Assembly: GCF_903893715.1 (NCBI RefSeq)
Contig: NZ_CAITNG010000082.1
Coordinates: forward strand, 1 to 33,585
DNA length: 33,585 bases
Source of the DNA: an uncultured Mucilaginibacter sp.
GTDB lineage: Bacteria; Bacteroidota; Bacteroidia; Sphingobacteriales; Sphingobacteriaceae
Direction of reading: 5' to 3'
Shown here: one piece after another, positions 7,396-14,403 of the stretch
Numbering within the stretch: the stretch's first letter is position 1
How the letters are laid out: every line of letters begins with the position of its first letter
Translations under genes and position numbers: made by a program
The notes under the pieces: model-generated
Seen by the model: only the letters and a program-made list of their open reading frames with translations
Database searches by the model: none
What the model was told of the DNA's origin: nothing

Positions 7396-8577
7396 TCAAA
7401 ATCCAAAATAGTTAATATACGTCGTCAAATCCTTATCCCCACGTCCCGAAAGGCATATAATCACATTATCATCCTTCTTAAAGCTCATTTTCTCCAAATA
7501 TGCTAATGCATGCGCCGTTTCAATAGCCGGGATAATGCCTTCCAGTTGCGAGCATAACAAGCCCGCCTGTAAGGCTTCGTCATCGGTAATGCTCACATAC
7601 TCGGCTCGGTGTATTTTGTGCAGGTGCGCGTGTTGCGGGCCAATACCCGGGTAATCCAATCCTGCAGAAATGGAATAAGGTTCAACTACCTGCCCATCGT
7701 CAGTCTGCATCAAAATAGTACGGCTGCCATGTAACACACCTTCGCGACCAAGCGCTGTTGTAGCTGCAGAATGACCTGTATCAACACCCTTGCCAGCCGC
7801 CTCAACAGCAACCAGCTTTACAGATTCATCATCTAAAAAGTGGTAGAACATACCCATAGCATTACTGCCTCCACCAACGCAGGCCATTACATAGTCAGGG
7901 AGTTGCTTTCCGGTATGTTCGGTCAGTTGCTTTTTGGCTTCTTCGGATATAATGGATTGAAAACGTGCCACCATATCGGGATATGGGTACGGCCCTACCA
8001 CCGATCCTATGATATAATGCGTATCCACCGGGTTATTTATCCAGTCGCGCATAGCCTCATTTGTCGCATCCTTCAAGGTTTTACTGCCTGATGTTGCAGG
8101 TACTACAGTTGCTCCAAGCATCTTCATACGGGCCACATTGGGGGCTTGTCGTTCAATATCCACCTCGCCCATATAAACTACACACTCAATACCTTTTAAA
8201 GCGCATACCGTAGCCGTAGCCACACCATGCTGCCCTGCGCCTGTTTCCGCAATGATGCGCTTTTTACCCAGCCTGATGGCCAGTAAAATCTGCCCGATGG
8301 CGTTATTTATTTTATGCGAGCCGGTATGGTTCAGGTCCTCACGTTTAAAAAAGATATTGGCACCGTAACGCTCCGAAAAACGTTTGGCCAAATACAATGG
8401 CGAAGGTCTGCCAACATAATCCTTCAAAAGCGATTCAAACTCGTCTTTAAAGGCCTTATCATTGGTAATAGCCATATATTGCTGGCGCAGTTCCTCAATA
8501 TTGGGGTATAACATTTCGGGAATGTACGCCCCGCCAAAATCTCCGTAATAACCTAAATCGTTTACTCCGTATTTCAT
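7396..8577 (-). CDS. trpB: Tryptophan synthase beta subunit
   Basis: PLP-dependent beta subunit (393 residues, normal length) that condenses indole with serine to make tryptophan. Seen: the N-terminal [15 protein letters not shown] typical of TrpB1; the PLP lysine in [24 protein letters not shown] with the catalytic Glu; the phosphate-binding loop VGGGSNAMG; and [14 protein letters not shown]. It overlaps trpF by 4 bp (ATGA), indicating translational coupling. Confidence 0.97.
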   Translation of the reverse strand: MKYGVNDLGYYGDFGGAYIPEMLYPNIEELRQQYMAITNDKAFKDEFESLLKDYVGRPSPLYLAKRFSERYGANIFFKREDLNHTGSHKINNAIGQILLAIRLGKKRIIAETGAGQHGVATATVCALKGIECVVYMGEVDIERQAPNVARMKMLGATVVPATSGSKTLKDATNEAMRDWINNPVDTHYIIGSVVGPYPYPDMVARFQSIISEEAKKQLTEHTGKQLPDYVMACVGGGSNAMGMFYHFLDDESVKLVAVEAAGKGVDTGHSAATTALGREGVLHGSRTILMQTDDGQVVEPYSISAGLDYPGIGPQHAHLHKIHRAEYVSITDDEALQAGLLCSQLEGIIPAIETAHALAYLEKMSFKKDDNVIICLSGRGDKDLTTYINYFGF

Positions 8578-9188
8578 CTTAGTAGTTCAAATGCCTCGTT
8601 AAGGCGGTTAATATCTTTTAGCCCGGGTGCAGTTTCAAAACGGCTGTTCAAATCAACCGCGTAAAAGGCCGGGTGTTGTATTTGTTTGATGTCGGCCAGG
8701 TTATCCAGGCTCAATCCCCCGCTCAAAAAGAAAGGAACTTTTAACGTATACCGATCCAAAATCTTCCAGTTAAACGTTTGACCTGAGCCTCCATGCTTAT
8801 CAGTTTTTGTATCGAACATAAAATAGTCGACCACGTTTTTATACCTTATCAACTGACTAAAGTCAAAACCGTCATCCACGCCAAAAGCTTTTATCACGAT
8901 GACTTCTCCTTTAAACTCCGCGCAAAATGTTGGGCTTTCGTTTCCATGCAACTGTATCGCGTCAAACCCAAAACGGTCAATCGCTTTCCTAACATTCTCT
9001 TCTGTTTCATTTACAAAAACCCCTGTCTTGATAATGGCTTCATGAACATCTTTCAAAACATCTGGGACCAAATCCGCGATAAACCTTGGCGAGCGGTCAT
9101 AACAGATAAAGCCCATAAAGTCAGGTGCCAAACCTGCTACATCGTCAATATTGACCGTACCCTTTAAACCGCAGACCTTTATTTTCAT
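8574..9188 (-). CDS. trpF: Phosphoribosylanthranilate isomerase
   Basis: A 204-residue TIM-barrel isomerase that converts N-(5'-phosphoribosyl)anthranilate to CdRP. Landmarks are MKIKVCGLK (catalytic Cys6), FVNET, IQLHG, the catalytic Asp in [14 protein letters not shown] and the phosphate-binding FFLSGGL. The gene is a single-domain enzyme, not fused to TrpC. It overlaps trpD and trpB by 4 bp on either side. In many Bacteroidota trpC lies between trpD and trpF; here it does not. Confidence 0.95.
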   Translation of the reverse strand: MKIKVCGLKGTVNIDDVAGLAPDFMGFICYDRSPRFIADLVPDVLKDVHEAIIKTGVFVNETEENVRKAIDRFGFDAIQLHGNESPTFCAEFKGEVIVIKAFGVDDGFDFSQLIRYKNVVDYFMFDTKTDKHGGSGQTFNWKILDRYTLKVPFFLSGGLSLDNLADIKQIQHPAFYAVDLNSRFETAPGLKDINRLNEAFELLR

Positions 9189-10174
9189 CCTTCTATCAAC
9201 GTTTTAAAACTAATCAGCGCCTTTTTGCTCAACAACGAGTCTTCGGCCTCGTAAAAACAATCCCCAAAACTTTTGTTAGGTTGTAGTGTTTGTATGGCCA
9301 ATGCGGCATTACACAATACCACATTAGTTTGAGCAGTGGTTGCCTCGCCAACCAAAACGCTGATAAATATATCTGCCGATTCAGGTACGGTGCTCCCTCC
9401 TGCTATTTCTTTGGGGTTCAGCTTCTCAAAACCCAGGTCGGTAATCGAATTTATCTTCTCCCCGCTTTTGCTGAAGGTTTTAAAGTCGCAGGTGAGCGAC
9501 ACTTCATCATAACCTTCCAAAGCGTGCAATATGGTATAGTTCTTTGCCGATTTTTGGTATAGGTAAGCATATACCCTCGCCAGTTCTAAACTAAACACAC
9601 CTACAATCTGGTTTTTTGGCCTGGCGGGATTAACCAGTGGTCCCAACATATTAAAAAATGTCTTTACGCCCAATTCCCTGCGTATTGGCGCTACCGTCTT
9701 CATTGCCGGGTGGAACAGGGGCGCATGCAAAAAGCAGATGTTAGCCTCATCCAGGTTTTTTTTGAGGGTGCCTATTTCGGCAGTGAATTTATATCCCAAA
9801 TATTCCATCACATTAGACGAACCACAACCCGACGACACGCCATAATTACCATGTTTAGCGACCTTATATCCCGCCCCGGCAACCACAAACGATGCCAGTG
9901 TTGATATATTGAATGTGTCCTTACCATCACCGCCGGTACCGCAAAGGTCTATCAGCTCATCTGATGGCAATTCGACCGGCAGGCATAGCTCCAGCATGGC
10001 ATCACGGAAGCCTTCCAATTCATCAACGGTGATGTTACGCATACAATAGGCCGTCATAAAAGCTGCCATTTGCGAGTTATTGTATTTACCCTGTGCAATA
10101 TTGGTGAGTATGTTTTTCGACTCGGCCTTGCTAAAGGTTTTATGTTCAAATAAATGGTTTAGTATCTGTTTCAT
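9185..10174 (-). CDS. trpD: Anthranilate phosphoribosyltransferase
   Basis: Transfers phosphoribose from PRPP to anthranilate. 329 residues. Visible: N-terminal helical region (about 1-70); the substrate loop LCGTGGDGKDTFNIST (GTGGD); the KHGNYGVSSGCGSS segment; and NMLGPLVNPARP in the catalytic domain. It is the stand-alone form without a TrpG domain. First structural gene of the operon, preceded by the attenuator at 10205-10323. GGAG lies upstream of the start at an unusually long distance, so it may not be a real Shine-Dalgarno site. Confidence 0.95.
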   Translation of the reverse strand: MKQILNHLFEHKTFSKAESKNILTNIAQGKYNNSQMAAFMTAYCMRNITVDELEGFRDAMLELCLPVELPSDELIDLCGTGGDGKDTFNISTLASFVVAGAGYKVAKHGNYGVSSGCGSSNVMEYLGYKFTAEIGTLKKNLDEANICFLHAPLFHPAMKTVAPIRRELGVKTFFNMLGPLVNPARPKNQIVGVFSLELARVYAYLYQKSAKNYTILHALEGYDEVSLTCDFKTFSKSGEKINSITDLGFEKLNPKEIAGGSTVPESADIFISVLVGEATTAQTNVVLCNAALAIQTLQPNKSFGDCFYEAEDSLLSKKALISFKTLIEG

Positions 10175-10204
10175 TGCTTTAAAAGCTGTTACTCCAATTC
10201 GGTT

Positions 10205-10236
10205 AAATAAAAAAGGGCTGCCATTGGCAACCCTTT
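10205..10236 (-). terminator. Intrinsic terminator of the trp attenuator
   Basis: On the minus strand AAAGGGTTGCC and GGCAGCCCTTT pair over 11 positions (one G-U) with a 3-nt loop, followed directly by a T-rich tail (TTTTTTATTT counting the last stem bases). It lies about 30 nt before the trpD start and after the leader peptide, exactly where an attenuator terminator belongs. On the plus strand there is no T-tract, so its direction is clear. Confidence 0.85.
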
Positions 10237-10275
10237 ACAATATATTTATGGTTTAAACACAGGGATGCCTTACGA

Positions 10276-10323
10276 TTAATCGTTAAGCCACCACCAATTG
10301 TTATTTAAGCCTGTTTTTCTCAT
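10276..10323 (-). CDS. trpL: trp operon leader peptide
   Basis: A 15-codon frame reading MRKTGLNNNWWWLND with three consecutive TGG codons. Trp is normally rare, so WWW in a tiny frame directly ahead of trpD and followed by an intrinsic terminator is strong evidence for a sensing leader peptide. The stop codon lies within the segment 1/2 hairpin, as in known attenuators. No Shine-Dalgarno sequence precedes it; a near-consensus -7 box ends 8 nt upstream, so translation may start at or near the mRNA 5' end. Confidence 0.85.
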   Translation of the reverse strand: MRKTGLNNNWWWLND

Positions 10324-10331
10324 TTGTGCAG

Positions 10332-10363
10332 CAAATATGGAAATTGTTTTTTCATAATGCAAG
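10332..10363 (-). promoter_or_regulatory. Possible promoter of the trp leader
   Basis: CTTG (10360-10363), a 20-nt spacer and CATATTTG (10332-10339) match TTTG-N19-TAnnTTTG with one mismatch in each box. The -7 box ends 8 nt before the leader-peptide ATG. Confidence 0.4.
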
Positions 10364-10407
10364 TATCCCTTAAATTTACGTCGATAATTTACCTATATTT
10401 AATCCCA

Positions 10408-11379
10408 ATGGGTTTCAAAAAACAAAAGTTCAATCCCGAAAACGACCTTGGCTTTGGCACCAAGGCGGTTACAAAAAACCAGCGCTTGCTCAATCAGGAT
10501 GGCTCGGTAAATGTGAAACGCAAAGGCTTGCCCTTTTTTGATACCAGCAACAATTACCATACACTCATCACCATCAGCTGGACCAAATTCTGGCTGCTGG
10601 TTTTTACCTGTTATTTTACCCTAAACCTAATTTTTGCCTCCATCTACATGGCCATCGGTGTCGATTCCCTTGCGGGTGCCGACGGCAACACCTTTTGGCA
10701 ACACTTCTGGGAAGCCTTCTTTTTCTCGGCCCAAACGCTCTCAACAGTAGGTTACGGGCACATGTACCCTTCGGGCATGATGTCGAGCACGGTTTCGGCT
10801 ATCGAGTCGATGATTGGCTTACTCGCTTTTGCCCTGGCAACCGGATTGTTGTACGGGCGCTTTTCGCGACCCTCGGCACGTATCAGCTACAGCAAAAATA
10901 TGCTGGTGGCACCTTATCTCGACGGGCAGCAGGCTTTTATGTTCCGTCTGGCCAACCAGCGCCGCAGTACCCTCATCGACCTGCAGGTTGAAGTAAACCT
11001 GTCTTACCTCGAAGAAGTTGACGGCAAACCCATTCGGCGGTTTTTACAGCTGGAGCTGGAACGCAAACGGGTTAGCCTGTTAAGCCTCAACTGGACAGTT
11101 GTACATCCTATTGATGATAAAAGCCCCTTAAAAGACGTAAGCCACGCTGATCTGGTAAAAGCCGAGGCCACTTTCGCTGTATTGATCAAGGCTTTCGACG
11201 ATACCTTTTCGCAAACCGTGCACTCGCGCACCTCTTATCAATACGATGAGATCGTCTGGGGTGCCAGGTTTAAACCCGCATTCGACCGTGATGAATCAGG
11301 GGCCATTGTGCTCGACCTTAGCCAAATCAGCGCGTATGAAAAGGTCGAACTGCCGGTTTCAGTTAAACAACTGAACTAA
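10408..11379 (+). CDS. Inward-rectifier potassium channel (KirBac family)
   Basis: A 323-residue inner-membrane K+ channel. From ATG 10408: cytosolic slide-helix region ending YHTLITISW; TM1 about 60-82; pore helix FWEAFFFSAQTLST and selectivity filter TVGYGH (113-118); TM2 about 127-150 ending GLLYGRFSRP; then the immunoglobulin-like cytoplasmic IRK domain (MLVAP, FRLANQR, LSWTVVHPID, YDEIVWG). This matches KirBac3.1-type channels closely in layout. A longer reading from TTG 10324 would add an unlikely hydrophobic stretch, and its upstream DNA is the trp leader promoter on the other strand. It is divergent from trp, and its stop codon overlaps that of the next gene. Confidence 0.93.
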   Translation: MGFKKQKFNPENDLGFGTKAVTKNQRLLNQDGSVNVKRKGLPFFDTSNNYHTLITISWTKFWLLVFTCYFTLNLIFASIYMAIGVDSLAGADGNTFWQHFWEAFFFSAQTLSTVGYGHMYPSGMMSSTVSAIESMIGLLAFALATGLLYGRFSRPSARISYSKNMLVAPYLDGQQAFMFRLANQRRSTLIDLQVEVNLSYLEEVDGKPIRRFLQLELERKRVSLLSLNWTVVHPIDDKSPLKDVSHADLVKAEATFAVLIKAFDDTFSQTVHSRTSYQYDEIVWGARFKPAFDRDESGAIVLDLSQISAYEKVELPVSVKQLN

Positions 11380-12146
11380 ACATCACACAACAGAACAGCC
11401 TTTTCCAACGATGCCATCGCGTTTTCCCCTTTCGGAATAAATTCCTGTGCCACAAAACCTTTAAAGCCGGTGTTTTTGATGGCCTGCATAATGGCGGGGT
11501 AATATAGTTCCTGCGTTTCGTCGATCTCGTTACGGCCCGGCACGCCGCCGGTATGGTAATGGGCAAAGTACTGGTGGTTTTGGTTGATGGTTGCGATAAT
11601 GTCCCCCTCCTCTACCTGCATATGATAAATATCGTACAGCAACTTAAAGTTTTCCGAAGCCATGCGTTTGGCCAGCTCCACGCCCCAGGGTGTTTTGTTG
11701 CAATGGTAATCCGGATGGTCCACACGGGTGTTCAACAACTCCATCACCAATACCACCCCGTATTTTTCGGCAATGGGTATCAGCGGCTTTAGACCCTCTA
11801 TACAATTGGCCAGGCCCGTTTCATCGTCAATCCCATTACGGTTACCGCTAAAGCAGATCAAGTTAGTATAACCCGCTTCGGCAACTACTGGTATCTTCTT
11901 ACTATAATTCTCAAACAAAGCCTTATGATATCGCTTATCATTAAATCCTTCCGTCAAACTAATCTCTGCCCCGTTACACATCGGCGAATACAGGCCATGT
12001 TTCTTCAACACCGGCCATTCGTTCGGGCCAATCAGGTCTATGCCGGTTATGCCGATGCGTTTGGCTTCAATGCACAATTGCTCCAGGGGTATATCCTGGT
12101 AGCACCAACGGCAAACAGAGTGATTAATATTTCCTTTTAACGGCAC
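11376..12146 (-). CDS. hyi: Hydroxypyruvate isomerase-like TIM barrel protein
   Basis: A 256-residue sugar-phosphate-isomerase-like TIM barrel (Hyi/IolE group), likely isomerising hydroxypyruvate and tartronate semialdehyde or a related sugar. Metal/catalytic residues are visible: MELLNT (Glu), LYDIYHMQ (Asp, His), HYHTGGVPGR and VAQEFIP (Glu). The only start before the barrel (NINHSVCRW) is GTG at 12146, giving MPLKGNINHS. No signal peptide is coded upstream, although family members in this phylum often carry one. The frame upstream of the GTG is an A11 run preceded by C15 and closed by a stop at 12192-12194. It ends convergent with the channel gene, sharing bases of the stop codons. Confidence 0.85.
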   Translation of the reverse strand: MPLKGNINHSVCRWCYQDIPLEQLCIEAKRIGITGIDLIGPNEWPVLKKHGLYSPMCNGAEISLTEGFNDKRYHKALFENYSKKIPVVAEAGYTNLICFSGNRNGIDDETGLANCIEGLKPLIPIAEKYGVVLVMELLNTRVDHPDYHCNKTPWGVELAKRMASENFKLLYDIYHMQVEEGDIIATINQNHQYFAHYHTGGVPGRNEIDETQELYYPAIMQAIKNTGFKGFVAQEFIPKGENAMASLEKAVLLCDV

Positions 12147-12149
12147 AGG

Positions 12150-12175
12150 TTTTTTTTTTTGGGGGGGGGGGGGGG
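12150..12175. repeat. Homopolymer tract T11G15 at the 5' end of hyi
   Basis: Eleven T followed by fifteen G on the + strand, so on the hyi coding strand C15 then A11, ending 3 bp before the GTG start. Such tracts slip during replication and are also prone to sequencing error, so the exact lengths are uncertain. Confidence 0.85.
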
Positions 12176-12199
12176 TATTTATGGGTATATTTTATTTAA

Positions 12200-12232
12200 A
12201 TGTGCAAATTACAAATGTGCTTATGTGCAAAT
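12200..12232. repeat. ATGTGCAAAT degenerate repeat, copy A
   Basis: ATGTGCAAAT occurs at 12200-12209 and 12223-12232 with a partial AATGTGC at 12214-12220. The same words occur in inverse orientation at 13077-13110 on the far side of yqgE. Confidence 0.6.
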
Positions 12233-12253
12233 GATTTCCCTTTTTCTTTAAGT

Positions 12254-12280
12254 CTCCCCAACAGGGGGAGATTTAGAGGG
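12254..12280. repeat. CTCCCC-AACAG-GGGGAG hairpin repeat
   Basis: CTCCCC (12254-12259) pairs with GGGGAG (12265-12270), followed by ATTTAGAGGG. The wording resembles short dispersed intergenic elements I associate with Sphingobacteriaceae and relatives; copy number in this genome cannot be judged from one window. Confidence 0.5.
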
Positions 12281-12299
12281 GGCTATATGGGTATCCCCA

Positions 12300-12381
12300 A
12301 AATATCGAATAATGAATTTTGAATAACCAATATCGAAGTCGACTTCATCGTTCGATATTGGTTATTCGGTGTTCGATATTT
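12300..12381. repeat. MITE-like inverted repeat (ATATCGAA family)
   Basis: GAATAACCAATATCGAA (12321-12337) and TTCGATATTGGTTATTC (12351-12367) are perfect 17-bp inverted arms. AAATATCGAA (12300-12309) and TTCGATATTT (12372-12381) add a second, outer 10-bp pair, separated from the inner pair by an asymmetric bulge. The loop region contains the 12-bp palindrome GAAGTCGACTTC (12335-12346). The element is flanked by ATGGGTAT on both sides. Confidence 0.75.
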
Positions 12382-12479
12382 AAAAAACATGGGTATGTAT
12401 GGGTGTTTTTTTAAATCATTAAATCAGCGTCATCACACAAATCAAAACCAATCAGCGGTCACACAAATATACGAAATTC

Positions 12480-13043
12480 CTAATTTAAAGCAGGATTTTC
12501 CGGAAAATTAGCGATGTGCGCGTACCGGTTTCCCAAGCTCCGTACCACATCCTTCCACAGGCCTTCCTCGTTATGGTTAAACAGGATATCGGGGTTAAAT
12601 TTATCTGCCACTATCCAGGTATCTTCGTTCAGTTCATCGTCCAACTGGCCATCGCTCCAGCCGGAGTATCCTATAAAAAACTTGATCTCGTTATTGGTCA
12701 ATTGGTAAGTGTTCACCAGATCGGTTACCTGTTCAAAATCGCCGCCCCAGTATATGCCGTTACCAATGGGTACGCCGCCTTCAATCTTTTCGGGGCAGCG
12801 GTGTATAAAATGCATGGTATCGTTACCCACCGGCCCGCCCCTAAACAAGGGCATCTCGGCATAACTTACTTCCGAGATAATATCGCTCAGCATCAGGTCG
12901 CTAAAGTGGTTCAACACAAAACCGATCACCCCTGCGGTGGAGTACTCGGTAATAAGGATAACCGAACGCCTGAAATTCGGATCCATCATAAATGGTTCCG
13001 ATATAAGCAATCTTCCGGTATCAGGCAGTGTTGAACTCAGCAT
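12480..13043 (-). CDS. yqgE: YqgE/AlgH family protein
   Basis: A 187-residue cytosolic protein of the YqgE/AlgH family (DUF179), widespread and of unclear biochemical role. Family landmarks are GRLLISEPFMMDPNFRRSVILI near the N-terminus, GVIGFVLNH, the FRGGPVGNDTMHFIH block, and FIGYSGWSDGQLDDEL. Length is normal. Transcribed alone, and flanked by inverted copies of the ATGTGCAAAT repeat. Confidence 0.93.
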   Translation of the reverse strand: MLSSTLPDTGRLLISEPFMMDPNFRRSVILITEYSTAGVIGFVLNHFSDLMLSDIISEVSYAEMPLFRGGPVGNDTMHFIHRCPEKIEGGVPIGNGIYWGGDFEQVTDLVNTYQLTNNEIKFFIGYSGWSDGQLDDELNEDTWIVADKFNPDILFNHNEEGLWKDVVRSLGNRYAHIANFPENPALN

Positions 13044-13076
13044 TTTTTAATAAATTCTATTAAGGCTTTAAACGCC

Positions 13077-13110
13077 ATTTGCACATTTACTTATCTGCAC
13101 ATTTGCACAT
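13077..13110. repeat. ATGTGCAAAT degenerate repeat, copy B (inverted)
   Basis: ATTTGCACAT occurs at 13077-13086 and 13101-13110 with CTGCACAT between them. These are the reverse complement of the copy A words at 12200-12232. Confidence 0.6.
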
Positions 13111-13232
13111 CCACTAATCCATCAGACTCTATAAATATACGTAGGTTACATGTAAAACAGATGAAATTACCCTATAGTTTTTTATTTTTCCTAAATCTGA
13201 CACAAATCACAGAATAAGACGCCACAGATGTT

Positions 13233-13240
13233 TAATTTTG
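13233..13240 (+). promoter_or_regulatory. -7 promoter element of pdxH, 6 nt before the start codon
   Basis: TAATTTTG matches TAnnTTTG exactly, followed by CAAAAC and the pdxH ATG at 13247. No TTTG is found at the expected -33 distance. Confidence 0.4.
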
Positions 13241-13246
13241 CAAAAC

Positions 13247-13894
13247 ATGGATAGTAAGATCATAAACAACCTAAGGACAGAGTTCACGGCTGATACGCTT
13301 TTAGAAAAAGATGTAAACAAGGACCCCATTAAACAATTCGAGAAATGGTTTAAGGAAGCCCTCGAGAAAAATAAGTATACCGCCAACACCATGACTTTGG
13401 CTACCGCCGGAACCAATGGACGCCCAACGGCACGTATTGTTTTATTGAAGGATTTCAGCACCAACGGTTTTGTGTTTTATACCAATTACCTGAGCCGCAA
13501 GGGAAAAGAACTGGCAAAAAACCCTTTGGCTGCCCTTCTATTCTTCTGGCCCGAACTGGAACGCCAGGTATCTATCGAGGGAACTGTCGAAAAAGTGAGC
13601 CGCGAAGAGTCTGAACGCTATTTTGCCACCCGCCCCAAAGGCAGCCAGATAGGCGCTATCGTATCACCGCAAAGCCAGGAGATTGACGGCCGCGAAGCAT
13701 TAGAGAAAAAATGGAACGACCTTGAAGCCGTTTATGCCGATAGCGCCGTACCTAAACCCGCGCATTGGGGTGGTTATATAGTAAAGCCAACCATTATTGA
13801 GTTTTGGCAAGGCGGCACCAGCCGCCTGCACGACCGTATTGTTTACAAACGCGCCGATAAGAGCAGCTGGAAAATAGTTAGACTGGCCCCATGA
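13247..13894 (+). CDS. pdxH: Pyridoxamine/pyridoxine 5'-phosphate oxidase
   Basis: A 215-residue FMN enzyme that oxidises PNP or PMP to pyridoxal 5'-phosphate. Seen: NTMTLATAGTNGRPTARIVLLKDF (FMN/substrate site), FYTNYLSRKGKELAKNPLAALLFFWPELERQVSIEG, the family SxxSxxIGAIVSPQSQ region (as KGSQIGAIVSPQSQ), and the C-terminal FWQGGTSRLHDRIVYKR. I use ATG 13247 (MDSKIINNL) rather than the longer TTG-initiated frame, because an exact -7 element ends 6 nt upstream of this ATG. The gene overlaps nuoC by 4 bp (ATGA), so the two are coupled. Confidence 0.95.
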   Translation: MDSKIINNLRTEFTADTLLEKDVNKDPIKQFEKWFKEALEKNKYTANTMTLATAGTNGRPTARIVLLKDFSTNGFVFYTNYLSRKGKELAKNPLAALLFFWPELERQVSIEGTVEKVSREESERYFATRPKGSQIGAIVSPQSQEIDGREALEKKWNDLEAVYADSAVPKPAHWGGYIVKPTIIEFWQGGTSRLHDRIVYKRADKSSWKIVRLAP

Positions 13895-14388
13895 CCTTTG
13901 CCCAAATCAAAGCATTATTGACCCAAAAGTTTAGCCCCGAAATTATTTTGGGCGAAGAAACCACGGGCCTGCAAAGCGCCCTCATCATAGCGCCCGAAAG
14001 TATTGCTGAGGTATGCCTCGAACTGCGCGATAACCCCGAAACATATTTCGATTTCCTCTCTAACCTATCCGGTGTAGATTATGGTGCCGAGGATGGCGGC
14101 TTTGGCGTGGTTTACCACCTGGCCTCCATCCCCTACAATCTGCAATTGGTACTTAAAGTGAGCGTGACTAACGACCGCTCCCTAACAAACCTGCCCGCCT
14201 TCCCCAGCATTGCCGCCGTGTACAAGGCCGCCGACTGGCACGAACGCGAAGCCTACGATATGCTCGGCATCTTCTTCACCAACCACCCCGACATGCGCCG
14301 CATCCTCCTTCCTGACGACTGGGAAGGCTTTCCGTTGCGGAAAGATTATGTTGCCGCTGAAGAGTATAAGGGGATAAAGATTAATTGA
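13891..14388 (+). CDS. nuoC: NADH-quinone oxidoreductase subunit C
   Basis: The 30-kDa subunit of respiratory complex I, part of the peripheral arm. 165 residues. The family signature is clear near the C-terminus: WHEREAYDMLGIFFTNHPDMRRIL, then DDWEGFPLRKDY. It is the single-subunit form, not fused to NuoD. No other nuo gene flanks it: pdxH precedes and a secreted unknown follows, so it is separated from the rest of complex I in this window. Its ATG overlaps the pdxH stop. Confidence 0.93.
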   Translation: MTFAQIKALLTQKFSPEIILGEETTGLQSALIIAPESIAEVCLELRDNPETYFDFLSNLSGVDYGAEDGGFGVVYHLASIPYNLQLVLKVSVTNDRSLTNLPAFPSIAAVYKAADWHEREAYDMLGIFFTNHPDMRRILLPDDWEGFPLRKDYVAAEEYKGIKIN

Positions 14389-14403
14389 TTTATATATGAG
14401 AGG

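Larger units (their letters stand above)
10205..10323 (-). promoter_or_regulatory. trp attenuator (leader peptide, anti-antiterminator, antiterminator, terminator)
   Basis: Four pairing segments are visible on the minus strand. Segment 1 (10279-10288, overlapping the last Trp codon and the leader stop region) pairs with segment 2 (10267-10276) over 8-9 positions. Segment 2 (GGCATCCC, 10262-10269) pairs with segment 3 (GGGTTGCC, 10226-10233) at 7 of 8 positions. Segment 3 pairs with segment 4 in the terminator. A ribosome stalled on the tandem Trp codons would mask segment 1 and free segment 2 to form the antiterminator, the classical logic of enterobacterial trp attenuation. Confidence 0.8.
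12147..12479. other. Composite intergenic region made of small repeat modules
   Basis: A 333-bp gene-free region between hyi and yqgE. In order on the + strand: T11G15 (12150-12175); ATGGGTAT (12181-12188); ATGTGCAAAT repeats (12200-12232); a CTCCCC/GGGGAG hairpin repeat (12254-12280); ATGGGTAT (12287-12294); a large ATATCGAA inverted repeat (12300-12381); ATGGGTAT (12389-12396). No open frame with recognisable similarity was seen. Confidence 0.75.

Noticed and set aside
10324..10407. N-terminal extension of the KirBac channel from TTG 10324
   Set aside because: It adds 28 residues that do not fit the family and overlaps the trp leader promoter on the other strand. ATG 10408 gives the expected N-terminus.
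12147..12191. hyi frame reading upstream through the A11/C15 tract as coding sequence
   Set aside because: It gives Lys and Pro runs with no start codon before the stop at 12192-12194, so it cannot be a natural N-terminus.
12150..12400. CRISPR-like array
   Set aside because: The repeats here are of different types with no regular repeat-spacer unit and no cas genes in the window.
13238..13246. Longer pdxH start at TTG 13238
   Set aside because: It begins inside an exact -7 promoter element; ATG 13247 fits the family and the promoter.
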